Below are positions 22,620 to 34,925 of a stretch of 64,000 bases of DNA, piece after piece. Numbering within the stretch: the stretch's first letter is position 1; each line of letters begins with the position of its first letter. The DNA is from Endomychus coccineus (taxonomy: Eukaryota; Arthropoda; Insecta; Coleoptera; Endomychidae), in assembly GCA_958510875.1 (NCBI GenBank), contig OY294068.1, positions 173,383,411 through 173,447,410 on the forward strand. The letters run 5' to 3'. A program made the translations under genes and the position numbers. The notes under the pieces are model-generated. The model worked only from the letters and a program-made list of their open reading frames with translations, did not search any database and was not told the origin of the DNA.

Positions 22620-25270
22620 CAGTGGCAGCTCCTCGAAGGAGGCTAAGGAGGCTCAGCCTCCTCACCAATTTATCTTAATGAACATTCTCCATTTTATTTC
22701 CTGTTTCTCTGATAATTCTTTAAATTTTACAATTAATTCCCCGTTCTCAGTAGTTATTTTCAATCCGGCAACAGTGGTCAGAGGCTAGATTCTCTATATA
22801 TCTCAAGCGGTGAGCATGTGTTGTTCAACACAGTTGCCGTTTTTCCGACCAGTCAATCGCCAAATAGCTTGAAACGGCGAAAACGGCAACAGGGTGGGGA
22901 GGCTAGCTTTTCGTACCCATTCGTCGGTCGAATGAAATACGATTACTTGCGCTCCCGCCTCCCGCTGCTAGAAGAATGCGGTTAGTTGTTGTTTTTATTC
23001 CATGAGGCGTAGTAAGGTTAAGTAGTTAATTTTTAAGTTATAATTTATCTAATCGGAATCGGTGAACGTTAAAATTATGAGTGACTTAGTTGCAAAGTTC
23101 TTAGAAAATCCATTTAGTGGATTAACATATGATAGAAAAGTGTTCTTCAAAAACAAACGGCCTTTACCGGATTTGAAAGGATTAGTGATGGCAGGGAAGT
23201 ATCAAAATCGATCGTTTAATACTGATAATTATAAAAAATATGTATGGTTAACGGGATCTGATGTACACAATAAATTATATTGCTGGTATTGCTTGCTATT
23301 CACATCAGATACAACTTCATGTTGGGGGCACTCGGGTTATGATTTGAAAAATTTAGCTCGTGGCCTAGAAAGACATGAAAAATCGCAGGAACATATTACA
23401 TCGTGTATTAAGTTTAAATTAACCGGTAAACAGAATATTGTTAACACGAACACGCGAAATCGAAAATCATAATAATACAGTTGAAGAAAACCGCGAAGTT
23501 TTAAAATAAATCATTGATTTCTTATTGTATTTATCATTTCAAGATTTGGCTTTTAGAGGGCATGATGAAACTGAAAATTCAGTTAATAAAGGTAATTTTA
23601 GGGAATTGTTAGATTTGTTTTGTAAATACGACAGTAAGCTTCGCGATTTTATGACTAACGCGTCAGTATTTGCAGGCACCTCAAAAACAATACAAAACGA
23701 AATTCTTGATTCAATAAATTATGTCCTCCGAATTCACATAGAGGATGAATTATTTAATGTCCCTTTTTTTTCGTGGCAGGTTGACGAAACAACTGATGAT
23801 ATAACGTGTAAATCACAATTATCAATAATTTTTAGATTTGTAAAAAATGGACAACTAGTGGAAAGATTTAGGGTTTTACGATGTTAGTTCGGGAAGAACA
23901 GCGATCAATTTATTTAATTTCTTAATGGAAACATTTCAACGATTTGACTTTGCGAATAAATTAATAGCTCAAACCTACGACGGCGCATCTGTAATGGCGG
24001 GACATTTAAACGGTCTTCAAACAAAAATAAAATCAGTTTCGCCTCAGGCTATTTTCACCCATTGTTACGCTCACAACATGAATTTGGTTTTAAGTAATGC
24101 ATGTAATTCCATTAAGGAAGTTAGAATTTTTTTTTCCAACTTATCGTCATTTTCAAATTTTTTTAGCAAATCCACCAAACGAACTGAAATTTTGAATAAC
24201 ATAGTAGGAAACAGAATTCCCTGTAATGCTCCAACTCGATGGAATTTTACATCACGTGCAGTGTTTACCATTCACAAAAATAAAGACAAATTAATTGAAA
24301 CATTTGATTTTATATTAAACAGTGATGACTTTTCGACAGATCAGGTTTCATTAAATGCTGCTGTTGGTTTAAAATCTTATTTAGAAAATGAAGAATTTTT
24401 GTTTTTTCTTGATACTTTTAAATTAATATTTGAACAAACTGATCTTATTTTTCAAATTTTACAACATAAATTCACTGATATAATTTATTCAAGAGATCGT
24501 TTGAAACATCTCATTGATAAAATTTCAAGTTTCCGTAATACAGAATTTCATTTTAATATTTTATTTCAAAATTTTTCAACTGATGAGGCTCCTCCCGCGA
24601 AAAGGAGGAAAACATATAATTTGGTAGACAAGAAACTACATTATAAACAACTTTTTTATGAAATTTTAGATACCATTAAAGGTCAAATTGAGATTCGATT
24701 TTCCGATTTACATGAATTGAAGTTTTTCGACTTGACGAATAGAAGATTTTTCGAATCTTCCTGTCACGTCGGCATCGGTGGAGAGGTCATTTTCTACTCT
24801 CAAACGAATTAAAACTTACATGCGAAATACAATGGACCAAAATCATTTATACAATGTTAGTTTGATATCTATTGAAAAAGATTTAGTAAAACACTTAAAA
24901 CAAAATGATACATTTTATGATAATATTATTGATCATTTTTCGCAAACTAAAGACCGTAGAATTCCGTTAATATATAAAAAAAGTTAATAAAATTAATAAA
25001 AAAAAAACAAAATACGAAAAATTCTAAAAAAAAGAAAAAATATCAAAAATCCAAAAAAAATAAAAAACAAAAAACGAACAAAAAAATTTTTTGGCAAGAG
25101 AAACTCTACACCTCCACGTTGGTTCTTGCTGGGCAACAATTAATTTTGTCACTGAAGTAGACTGGTACGGTCGCTGTGCAAAAGTTAAATTAATTGGCTG
25201 AGTAGAGTATATTTAAAAAAAACGTTTTATGTCCAGCCTCCTCTCTTAAAAAGTTCACGAGCCGCCACTG
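22620..25270 (+). mobile_element. hAT transposon copy 2 with 8 bp target duplication
   Basis: TIR cagtggcagctcctcg ... gagccgccactg, flanked on both sides by the 8 bp direct repeat cttgagac (22612-22619 and 25271-25278), the hallmark of hAT integration. It carries most of a transposase gene on +. Confidence 0.95.
23077..24987 (+). pseudogene. hAT transposase (ZMYM/TTF-finger type), disrupted
   Basis: MSDLVAKFLENPFSGLTYD is followed by a TTF-like zinc finger region (YKKYVWLTGSDVH, KLYCWYCLLF, SGYDLKNLARGLERHEKS) up to a stop at 23470. A DUF4371-like segment follows (FRELLDLFCKYDSKLRDF, FFSWQVDETTDDITCKSQ, with a candidate catalytic Asp), with a frame break at 23885. The next frame holds IAQTYDGASVMAGHLNGLQ (second Asp) and IFTHCYAHNMNLVLSN, and continues to 24758, where a deletion removes about 200 bp. 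The dimerisation domain SASMERSFSTLKRIKTY then resumes at 24770 in another frame. At least three disruptions, so inactive. Confidence 0.9.
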
Positions 25271-25289
25271 CTTGAGACATACCCCGTAA

Positions 25290-26470
25290 ATACCAAAGAC
25301 AACTTGGGACACTCATCTATGTGGATTATCCAGATGAAACCCTTCTACACAGTTTAGAACAGGTTTCCAATGCCAATTTATCTTTTCGAGAAGCTGAAGA
25401 ACGGTATGAGGTCTCAAGGGCTTCTGTTCAGTAAGTTTTTTTCATTTATTCATCCATTTTTTTAATGGGTCTTTCAGACCCGCTATTAGTTATTAAGTTG
25501 CGTATTTTGGATATTAGTACTTACGGGTTAAAAAGACAAAGAAGTAACGGTCAGATTATCGCGAAATACTAAAACGCTGACGTAGTGAATATTTCAATAA
25601 TTAGGAAAAGTGTTTTTCTAACATTACGACGAGACAAATCTGGACGATCCAGGACAGATAAACTTATTGGATGTCTTGGTGTAGAGGGTTTTGAGAATTA
25701 TGTATCATTCCAAGAGCTCTACCTCCCTCATGTTTACTGTAAGCGCCACCGAAAATGTATTACCACCATACGTGGTATACAAGGTCTCAACAACGGTCGT
25801 CAGGATGGTTTGATATCATATTTGAAGATTGCTACTTGAAAGTAATTTTGCCACCTGTCTTTCTTTGAACATCATGATGGAAAAAGCAATTGTTGGAGAT
25901 AATTTGGCCTCACATATTTTAACAAGAGTCATCTACGAATGGGAGAACAATAATAGCATATTTTTACTCCCCAACAGCATACATGTTTGCCAGCCCTGGA
26001 TGAACGTTTTTGGCAGAGCGGTAAGCCAAAAATAGAAATTTTATTCCAACAGTTTCCCGCTTTATTGAAAAGAAGGTTAGTAGAAAACCTCAAGAATAAG
26101 AATGTGGAAAACATAAAAGCGCGATTTATTGGGCTATTTCCTGCAATCTAAGACGTTTTAAACATACCTGGCTTCATTTTAAAAGAACCTGCTAATAATG
26201 GAAATAATATAAAGAAAGAAGACGTCTATGTAACAACTGAGTCACTAACGAGGCAAAAACGAAAACTAGATATTGGGCAAGCAGAGACCGTGAATCAAAT
26301 TCGGGATGACTAGAGAAAGGATTAAAGCTGACGTAGAATCTACACATTCTGACGAGTTGCAAGGTGAACACCAAACTAATATTGATGTTTCTTCAACAAT
26401 TTAGCAATTTTAGAACAGCCACCTATTAAAAATGACATGGAAGGAAAAATGTTATCTACTTTAGTATTTG
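25290..26470 (+). pseudogene. pogo-like transposon remnant
   Basis: A pipsqueak-type helix-turn-helix start (SLEQVSNANLSFREAEERYEVSRASV) lies at 25348-25432. The DDE core is decayed: RFDIIFEDCYLKVILPP near 25815, then VGDNLASHILTRVIYEWENNN at 25885 (the pogo GDNLASH Asp block), LLPNSIHVCQPWMNVF at 25968, and a tail with FPAI and KRKLDIGQAE. Many stops and frameshifts. No TIRs identified. Confidence 0.8.
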
Positions 26471-26765
26471 ATCCATTAGCCCATTAAAGTTATTGACAAA
26501 AACTTTCAAAAAATATCTTTAAGTAACCCCAGATCACGGTACGCCTTAATATAATTTTCGTCCTATAAATGTTCTAGACTGATCTGTGATTATGTATGCA
26601 ATAAGGTGAATCAATTTGGAATTTCAGATTCTTTTTCATCATTGTCATAGATCTTCTTCATCAATTGTGGGATGAACTCGTTTCGATTTAGTTCTAGACA
26701 ATTCTCGTTGAAATGAATTGGATTCTTCACAGACTTTATTGTTATTTAAAAGAGTATCTCCACGC

Positions 26766-27589
26766 CTATAGTTTCGTTTTCTGATTCAATAGAAACTTCG
26801 TAATATAAGGAGCAACAAATTCTGGATTATTGGAATGTACACAATGATTACCTTTAACATACTGAACAGTAAACATTTTATGCTTCTTATATGCATCTAA
26901 GATTGCTTGTTGGGGTTCATGGAAGGCATCAGATTCTTCAGCAATGATTAGCAGTACGGGAAATTCTATTGGTTGACTTTTCAATACTTCAATATTGTAT
27001 CTATTGTCATTAAGAGGATTCATCGTCAATTTTATCCTTTGATCCCAACTAAACCGAAATTTCGAATTCTCCGCAGGTATCAAAGCTCTACTCAATATGT
27101 CTTTAGTACCTTCCATTTTCATTGCACCAAATAGTCTCTTTGTCATTAGCCTTTCGAGAGCCTCATCATATGTGTATGTTGGTTGGGTTCTATCAGTTTT
27201 ATCGTAAGAAGACAAAATACCTTCAACAGTATCCCCTGGAGGGGTATCAATGAATGCTACACAATCTATAACGATCACTTTCTCTATAGACTCAGGAAAT
27301 AATTGTGCGTACCATAACGAAAGTACTCCACCATAACTATGTCCCAGCAGTGTATATCTTTCTTGACCAAAATATTTCAGCACCAGTTTGTAAACAATCA
27401 GGTAACTATGGGTATATACGGGCATAAACGGAGGGTACCGGGATGATTTCCCATGACCTGGTAGATCGATACAAATATACCTGAATGCCTTTGGCAAATG
27501 TGGTATTAGTTTGTTGAAAGTGGCTGCGTTGTCCAAAATTCCATGGAATGCAGGTATAATTGGATTTTTATCATCACCCCAAGCTATTC
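26766..27589 (-). CDS. SERHL/Kraken-type alpha/beta-hydrolase, core exon A
   Basis: A serine hydrolase of the Kraken/SERHL family (esterase-like, substrate unknown). The exon begins after ttgttccag in phase 1 with GA-ATA-GCT-TGG (IAWGDDKNPI) and runs 274 codons to TAG. Features: oxyanion loop FHGILDNAA, FRYICIDLPGHGKSS, nucleophile elbow LLGHSYGGVLSLWYA, then the C-terminal histidine block GNHCVHSNNPEF. An AATAAA lies about 30 bp past the stop. It is about 65% alike by eye to core exon B at 31921. I found no first exon of its own between 27590 and 31920; the exon at 37388-37436 fits in phase. It could be a tandem duplicate that lost exon 1, or an alternative last exon. Confidence 0.9.
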
Positions 27590-28639
27590 CTGGAACAAAA
27601 CAAATTAAGTTATCAGAATATTATTAATTAGTAAATATTAAATGATTCATAGAAATCTATGTGCTAAGAGTAACCAATGACGTAGCCAGTGAACAAATGA
27701 AGGTTTATCCTAGTGTAAACACGACCTTTCTTGTTATTTCAAGATCGTTTTTTTTAAACCTTGGTTTAGTACAAAGCTGACTCGAAAACAAGTGCCATTT
27801 ATTTTGTTATACAATACGATAAACAAGTAGCTAAACTGAAAACAGTGTACATGTTAGAATTAAAGATCCATGACGATGTGAATATAGTTTGTTGTTTAAC
27901 TATGCAGAAGTTCAAGAGTCGAAAAATAAGAATGAATTGAAATATAAGCAGGTTATGTTCTAGCTTTGAGAAGTAGGATAATGTAAAGTAAGCGCATATG
28001 TTTCCATTATACCGTATTTATCGAAAACAGGGCCACCCAATTGGTTTTGATTTAAAATAGCTGATCTGTCCTTCAACTATCTCCAATAGTTCAAGAGGCT
28101 TGATGCTAATATTATTTTCATTGCCCATCTTCCAACATTGACGTCGCCACTACCTTATCAAATTCTATCATTTCAGTAATAGTTATGGAAATGTTGGATG
28201 AAGTAATATCTATATTGTAGACGAATGCACCAGACCCACATTTACCTTCTAAAACCTTATGAGCAAGATAAAGCGACATGGCACTATGGCCATGTGGGAA
28301 GTCTTCCTGGGCGTTGGATTGAACGGGAGTACCTACCTAGGGAACAGTCTTCATGGTCTCCGGATTTTAATCTTTCGAGATAATTCAACTTGATAGACGG
28401 TTACGGAGACTAACCAATACAAAAGCATCAAATAAATACACCGACCGCATTGATATAGAAGTCTAAAACATATGTTGGGAAGTAATTTGTCACCTTCAGT
28501 AAAATAATAGAAACGCCAAAAAAAAATTTTACTCAAGATGGCAACTCAATTGCTAAACACTGTCACTTCCTGAATGAGGCGGCCAAAATTAGTTAGGGGA
28601 ACAGACAATGTGCCACCTCATTTCGTCTTCGAAAAACCG
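27590..28639. other. intron or intergenic sequence of the hydrolase locus
   Basis: AT-rich; no coding exon or element recognised. Confidence 0.45.
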
Positions 28640-29330
28640 ATACGGGAGCCATGAATGAAGAGAATGGGAAAACTTTCAGCGATGGCTCTAAAACAGAAAT
28701 GGGAGCTGGTATTTACTCGAAACATCTAAACTGATCCCTAACAATGCTCCTAGGTAAATCTGCAACAGTCCTACAATCAGAAATATGTGTTATTAATCAT
28801 GGGATAAAAGAAATTATGAACTGCAAAATCAGCGGTGATAACATTCAAATGAAACCACGATAGTCAATAACGAGATAAGAAGTCATCAATAATCGATTGC
28901 TGAATTATCTTGATTATTCTCATCATTAAAAGACACACGAGATAACAGAAAGGAATTTACTATGAGACAGAAGAGTTGGCTCCCAAGGATCAATATCAAT
29001 GAGCTCAAGCATCAAAGAGGTTGTAGACAGGCTAAGGAAGCGATGAACGCACCTTGCCAAAAGCAGACTAGTATGTCTTGAGCCTGTCTCGGAAAAACCT
29101 GCGACTCTGGGACTCTGTCAGCTGAGAAAACACATGCGCATTGCACACTATGTGTAATACAGGATATGCGAAGATAGACGAGACGGCAGATCATCTGTGG
29201 ACCTATCCACCCTTCCGAGTATGGTGCTCTTCATCTTATGATGACTGAGTACTCTGACCAATAGGCGACCCATATAACTCAATTCAGGATCCAGAAGATA
29301 ATGATCAAACATACCTCATTTATTCACCGT
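28640..29330 (+). pseudogene. R1/LOA-type LINE remnant with RNase H
   Basis: FSDGSKTEMGAGIYS at 28677 is the first RNase H motif (DGS-K-G-G). Scattered blocks follow, including LRKHMRIAH (about 29121), IQDMRR and an end block FRIQKIMIK around 29290, typical of the C-terminus of LINEs that carry RNase H. Heavily decayed. Confidence 0.7.
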
Positions 29331-29899
29331 TATTTGAAGCGACGTAATGTATAATGAATTTATTTCAAGAATTATTGTTTTGATTAGCTTCAATACTCTG
29401 CTGGTATTAACAATTGCTCATTATTAGAATGTTATACAACCCACCATGTAATCCTATAGTAATTATGCTCGAAGTTCACGAATGACCGCCCACAGTAATC
29501 ATTAGCTACCTATCAATAAGTATTTATAGTTGAGATATGTATTTTAAATGTATTTGAATACAGTCTGAAAATGGCACAATAACGCTGAAACTCGAGTAAT
29601 GGAAGTTGGATCTATAATTTCAACAATTAGAATTTTATTTTTTATTTTTATTGTTTGAGAAAGTATATTTTATAAACGTCAGAAACAAACTGGTATCAAT
29701 ATAGTAGTGTTCAATTTTACAATATGGATCCAGAATTTAGTTATCTAAATAGGTATTTGAATATGTAAATATCAATGTTATGATTTGGTACATTTAATTA
29801 ATGGTTTTCCGATAATTCTCTAATGAAATAGCTAGAAATCGACCTCTAACAAACAAATCCCAAGATTACTAAAGATTAAAAGTCAGGTTAAATAATAAA

Positions 29900-30750
29900 A
29901 TGTGAAGATAATACAGATTTACACTCCAATAACAATATATTAACAATTGCTCCACAACCTCCTCAAAATGCGTTAGTGGATGTAGTGGATGTAGTGCAAG
30001 TTATTATGTTGTTATTGAAGTGTAAATTAGTATTTAATTTATTTTATTATACAATTTGAATGAATATAGACGTTACAAAGGCAGATTCAAGAGTTCTTCA
30101 TATGTAAGAATTATTTATGAAATTTGAGAGATAGCTCCACACATTTACAATATTCTGAATGCCTCAGGGAAAGCTAAATCTCCTGAAATAATTATTAATC
30201 AATTGTTCTATTCAAGAAAAACCGATAAATTCTGCTGAAACATCAGAAAATTCACCAAGAATATAATAAATATCAATATAAAAAAATCTAAATGTTTTTT
30301 AGAAGTCTATTCACGCATTCACACAGTAAATACCGGACGACTAAAAACACCCACAATTTATATAAAGAAATCACAACGAAACGTTTACATAAAAAGTTGT
30401 TATCCGTCAACATTGTTGATAAATTATTTCCTTAGCGTAACCTAATGCAAATACTAAACAATATCAGTTCATTTTACGATTAATTAATAACTTGCCAATC
30501 TGAAAATGTTATGTTCAGTGTAGACAAAATTTTATAGATGGTAATATTAAATTGGATATATAGCTTGATATCAATATGAACAAGACTACTTATAGCTGCT
30601 TCAAACAAATATTAAAAGTACTTGAAGAAGCATCGGTGTCAGCGAAACTGTAGTTATATTTATTTATTTATTAAATTATTGAAAATCAAACGTCTAATAG
30701 TTATTTTAGTTTAGAATGGATTTTCATGATATAATCGCTGATTTTATTTA
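29900..30750. repeat. dispersed repeat, copy 2
   Basis: The 5' part (29915-29980) matches 10-60 and the 3' part (30620-30750) matches 1020-1150, with a decayed middle. The shared 3' block contains cttgaagaagc and gtcagcgaaac. Confidence 0.6.
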
Positions 30751-31920
30751 AAATTGGAAAAGAATGGAATTGGGTAATAGTAAGTCAAATTTCCGTGTTG
30801 ACAATGGATGTCTATGATAGTATAATTTCGGAGTGTATATTTGAACTCACTCATATACAAGATAATTATGACCCAAATAATAATACAAATGAAGGAACAG
30901 TAAACTGATGAATACAATTAGTGTGAGTGACCGCATCCACAAATTCACCTAATAAGCTCGTACTGAATCCATAACCTTGAATAAATTAACTATTAGAGTT
31001 TTCATCATCAACCGTTGATTGAGGGGGCGCTTTTCATGCCATATAATATAATTTTTTTTTAGTAGGGATGAATTGTCTCCACTGGAAGTTTAACAATTGT
31101 ATATCAATTTTATTTTCTCTGAAAAGGTCTAGGTTTTAATCTTGAACTTAATAGCTGGATGTTCTGTATGATACTGAAATATCTAAAGATAAGTACTTGA
31201 AAAGGTTATCGCGATAAGCATACAGAAACATTGTAACTATAAATCATTTGAATTGTTTATCGCGAATTATATCTAGCAGAATTTGCATTTTAACGAGATA
31301 TATTTCTGAAAGCAAAATATTGAAGGAATCAAGAAAAAATGCTCAAATAGTAAAACTCAAATCTTCAAATTTTTGATCTTTAACCACAAACGAACAACTT
31401 TAGAAACAAAATATAACGGAAACAGCATTTATTTTTATTATAACAAATATAAATCCCTAAAATACCCACACCTCACATTTTGTCTATATTAATAATAATA
31501 ATGTAAATACACCAAAAGCGTAGAATATTAGATGTACTTAATTTTCGAGTGAAATAAAATTTAAATAAATGTTCAGGTTTACCATTTACCGTAGTCAGCG
31601 AGGGAATGAAATGTCGGTAAGTAAGAAAATTGGCTGCTGCCAAATGAACAAATTTTTACAATAATACATTCTGGGAATGAAAGAAAAAAAATTGAACATG
31701 GATTTAACTTTCTTTCATGGACTAGCAAAATATGTTCATTGAGAAGTTTCATTACATAGCTTTCAATTGACGCCTACATACACGAAAAAATGGAAAGAAC
31801 TAAATTCTACAAATGCCAAACTCTGTTTTGAAAATGGAAAGGTAGAAACAAGTTAATACGTAATAGAATAAAAATGATAAAATGTTTGAAATGGAAATTT
31901 ACCTACGTAATTCGTTGGTA
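30751..31920. other. intron or intergenic sequence between hydrolase exons
   Basis: No gene or element recognised. Confidence 0.45.
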
Positions 31921-32768
31921 TCACAATTTTTTTTTCAAGTTCAACAAAAATTTAATAATATAGGGAGCAACTTTCTCCGGATTATTGTTATGTACATCAT
32001 GCGAACCATCTACCGTTTTGATTGTGAACAGTTTATTTTTCTTGTAAATATCTACTATTGGTTTAAAAAGAATTGGTTGGAAAAATATTCCTTTTGCCAA
32101 TATTATCAACACTGGACAAGAAATTGGAAAACTTCTCATTAGAGCTGTTGAATACCGAAAATCATGCTGTGGATTTACAACAAGCTTCAATCTCTGATCC
32201 GTAGTAAAGAAATATTTTGAATCTCCTGCAGATTTAATTCCTCTTTCTAGAAGTGCTTTAGCAGCTTCCTCCGTCATATCACCGTATCTTCGTTGAAACA
32301 TCAACTTTTGCATAATCTCTTCCTTAGTGTATGATGGTGGTGTGCCTTTTACTGTTTTATTGTGTAAAGCCAGAGTGAAATCTATGGTCTCTCTGATACT
32401 ACTTTTATATACTTCAATAGGTACCGGATAAACGTGCAAACAATCTAACATTATGATCTTCTCAATCACTTCTGGATATATTTGAGCATATAACATAGCC
32501 AAATGTCCACCATAACTGTGTCCCATTACTATATATTGCTTTCTTTCAAACCAATCCGTTATCAATTTAAATGCGAACAGATAATTTTGAGTGTATACCG
32601 GTAAAAACGGGGGAAAATGTGAGGATTTTCCATGTCCTGGTAAGTCAAAGCTGATATAGTAGAAAGTTGGTGGTAAAAGTTGTATTAACCGATCAAAGGA
32701 TCCTGCGTTATCTAAAATACCATGGAACATTAAAATTGGCGTATTTCTATCGTCTCCCCAAGCTTTTC
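31921..32768 (-). CDS. SERHL/Kraken-type alpha/beta-hydrolase, core exon B
   Basis: Same family as exon A. It starts after ttgttacag in phase 1 (GA-AAA-GCT-TGG: KAWGDDRNTPI) and ends in TGA after 282 codons. It keeps FHGILDNAG, FYYISFDLPGHGKSS, the nucleophile elbow VMGHSYGGHLAMLYA, MLDCLH and the C-terminal histidine block GSHDVHNNNPEKVAPYI. Joined to the exon at 37388-37436 it would give a protein of about 298 residues, the usual family length. The intron between them (32769-37387) contains a LINE with a MITE nested in it. Confidence 0.92.
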
Positions 32769-33089
32769 CTGTAACAAAACAACAATCCTGTAGGTGTCTA
32801 CTTTTTTGGTTTCATACACTAAGAGGGGAAAATAAAACCAATTTCAAACTGACATGATAAATTTTCCATGTAATCTGTCACACTTGGCAATATTTGTTAT
32901 AATCACAGATAGCCTAATACTTGGCGTTTCTTATTCTGAAAATTTCAATTTAATCCCCTTTTCCAAAACTGTATACTTTTTTCCTTTTTGGTCCTTAAAA
33001 GCCGCAAATAAGGGCCAGCAGTTAATAAAAAGAAGTCTTTTATGGTGTGAGTTCTTGGGACCAATGTATATTCCATAGGCTGTCTTTAT

Positions 33090-34925
33090 TTATTTATTCA
33101 ATTACACTAACTCAACGGGAGAAATCACTTGGAGAACTTAGGAGTATATAATATAATTACAGAGTAGGAATTGAAATTAACTAATATACACAGCTTTACA
33201 AATGTCATTAGGGTTACAACAAAATATGTCAACAGTCAAACCGATCATCTCGTAGAATCTACACATTTGGAAAATTGGGGAAGATCATAACGTATTTATT
33301 CTGCAGAGTGGTAGATAAAATGTTTGTGTGGAACGGGAGCGAGCAGATACAGGATACCTTATACAGAAATGAAATACTATGAATTTCCCTACGTTTATAT
33401 AAATCTAGGCAAAAGAATCTATCTAATAGAGCCTGATGGGAAAATCCAATAGATAGATGATTACCATCAGCTCTATTTTGTTTATATAAATTTTATATTG
33501 GGGTTCCACACAATTGAAGCATATTCGAGCTTAGAACGAACAAAAGAATTGTATGATACCGGGATATCAAAAATTATCTTGGTCAAGGGTGGTTGTGGAA
33601 TCTAAAACGTGTGTCTTACTTTACGTTTGAAATAACAAATTTCATACCTATTTATTTCAGTTGTAAAACAATAATGAACTACAAATTATGAAATAATTAT
33701 GTGAACTTTGAACCTTTTCAGAGGTCGTGTTAGTCACAATCCGGGTTAAAACTGTTTTGAAATAGTTAATTTTCCGTAAATCGAATGACGTTCACGTGAG
33801 AAGCCCGTAACACGCGAGTTAGAAAAGTGCAAACTGGTTGTACCTAATACGGCTTTACGACGACTTTTGCGTGCCGTTTTAGCTCCATGTAGTTAGATTT
33901 AGTATCGGACCGTGCCCGACGGCCCTTCTTTTTTCGATAAATGTCCATTAAATAGGAAAATTTAATTAAAACAGTTTGAGCTATTCTCAGATCTCAGCTA
34001 CGCGCGTCTAACGTGCGACGTACCAAAGGGAATTTTCTCGCGACTAAAATATACACGAAGCGGGTAAAAGCTAGCGGCCCATAGCCAAAAACACTTTATT
34101 ACAACTGGCCCGGTCGCACGGGGCAAGAAACGGCCCCAAATTAACAAGACCGAGGTAAAATGTATAAACTCTAACTTACCCGCAGCGAGCTCCTCGAGGT
34201 ATATGTCAAAATGATTTCGTTCGTAGCTAATTACATAGGACGTTTGGCGTTCATGCAATTACGTTTTTAGATAATTCGAACCTTCTAATTTCGATAGGCC
34301 ACGGGAAAATTCCGGAGTTCAAAGCGCTAAAGACTTCTGAGTGTTAAAATATTCGTACAAAATTGCGAAATTTCGCACTTTTAGAAACTTCAAATTAATT
34401 ATGACATAATTATTTCCAACGTAAAGTAAGACACACGTTTTAGATTCCACAACCACCCTTGACCAAGATAATTTTTGATATCCGGGTATTACTGAATCAC
34501 TATTGTTAAATAGGCGGCAATTCCGGATGATAAAGCCCAGCATTCTGTAGGCGCTGGAGACAATTGATTCAATGTGAGACGCAAATGACAATTTCACGTC
34601 AAACAAAACTCCAAAGTCTCTGAAACTATAGGAACGAGCAAGGGCTGTGTTAACAAGTTTGTAATTGAAAGTCATTACAGTGCACTTACTAATACTAAGC
34701 TCCAGATGAGTGATAACACACCAAGTTATGAGTGCATCCAAGTCATGTTGCAGTGAGATACAATGCAACATAAAGAATGCTTTACTGCCGGGTAAAGTTT
34801 TAAATTGTCTGCATAAAAAAGAAAATAACAGACAAATAAAGAAGAAATGTCATTGTGAATTATTATCAACCTTCGGCCATATTGGGTCAGTTTAAAGATA
34901 AAACACCACATTCTACCCATAAAAG
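33090..34925 (-). mobile_element. Jockey-like LINE remnant, split by a MITE
   Basis: On the minus strand, FYADNLKLYPAVK (catalytic YADD changed to YADN) at 34835 and LQHDLDALITWC at 34755 are followed by LSISKCTVMTF, FGVLFDVKLSFASHIES and RMLGFIIRNC, up to the MITE insertion at 34486. After the MITE, YNSFVRSKLEYASIVWNP resumes at 33555. The 3' end with an (AATA)n tail is at 33090-33101. Dead copy. Confidence 0.88.
33559..34486. mobile_element. CCGGGATATC-family MITE, copy A
   Basis: 928 bp, flanked by TA. The left end ccgggatatcaaaaattatc and right end gataatttttgatatccggg are inverted, with TIR homology of about 80 bp. The insertion interrupts the LINE reverse transcriptase. Near-identical to 49190-50154. 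Open frames inside both copies are non-coding. Confidence 0.95.

Noticed and set aside
33998..34258. 86-codon frame shared by both CCGGG MITE copies (also 49740-49928)
   Set aside because: Present only because the MITEs are near-identical; it has frame-breaking differences between copies and no domain.
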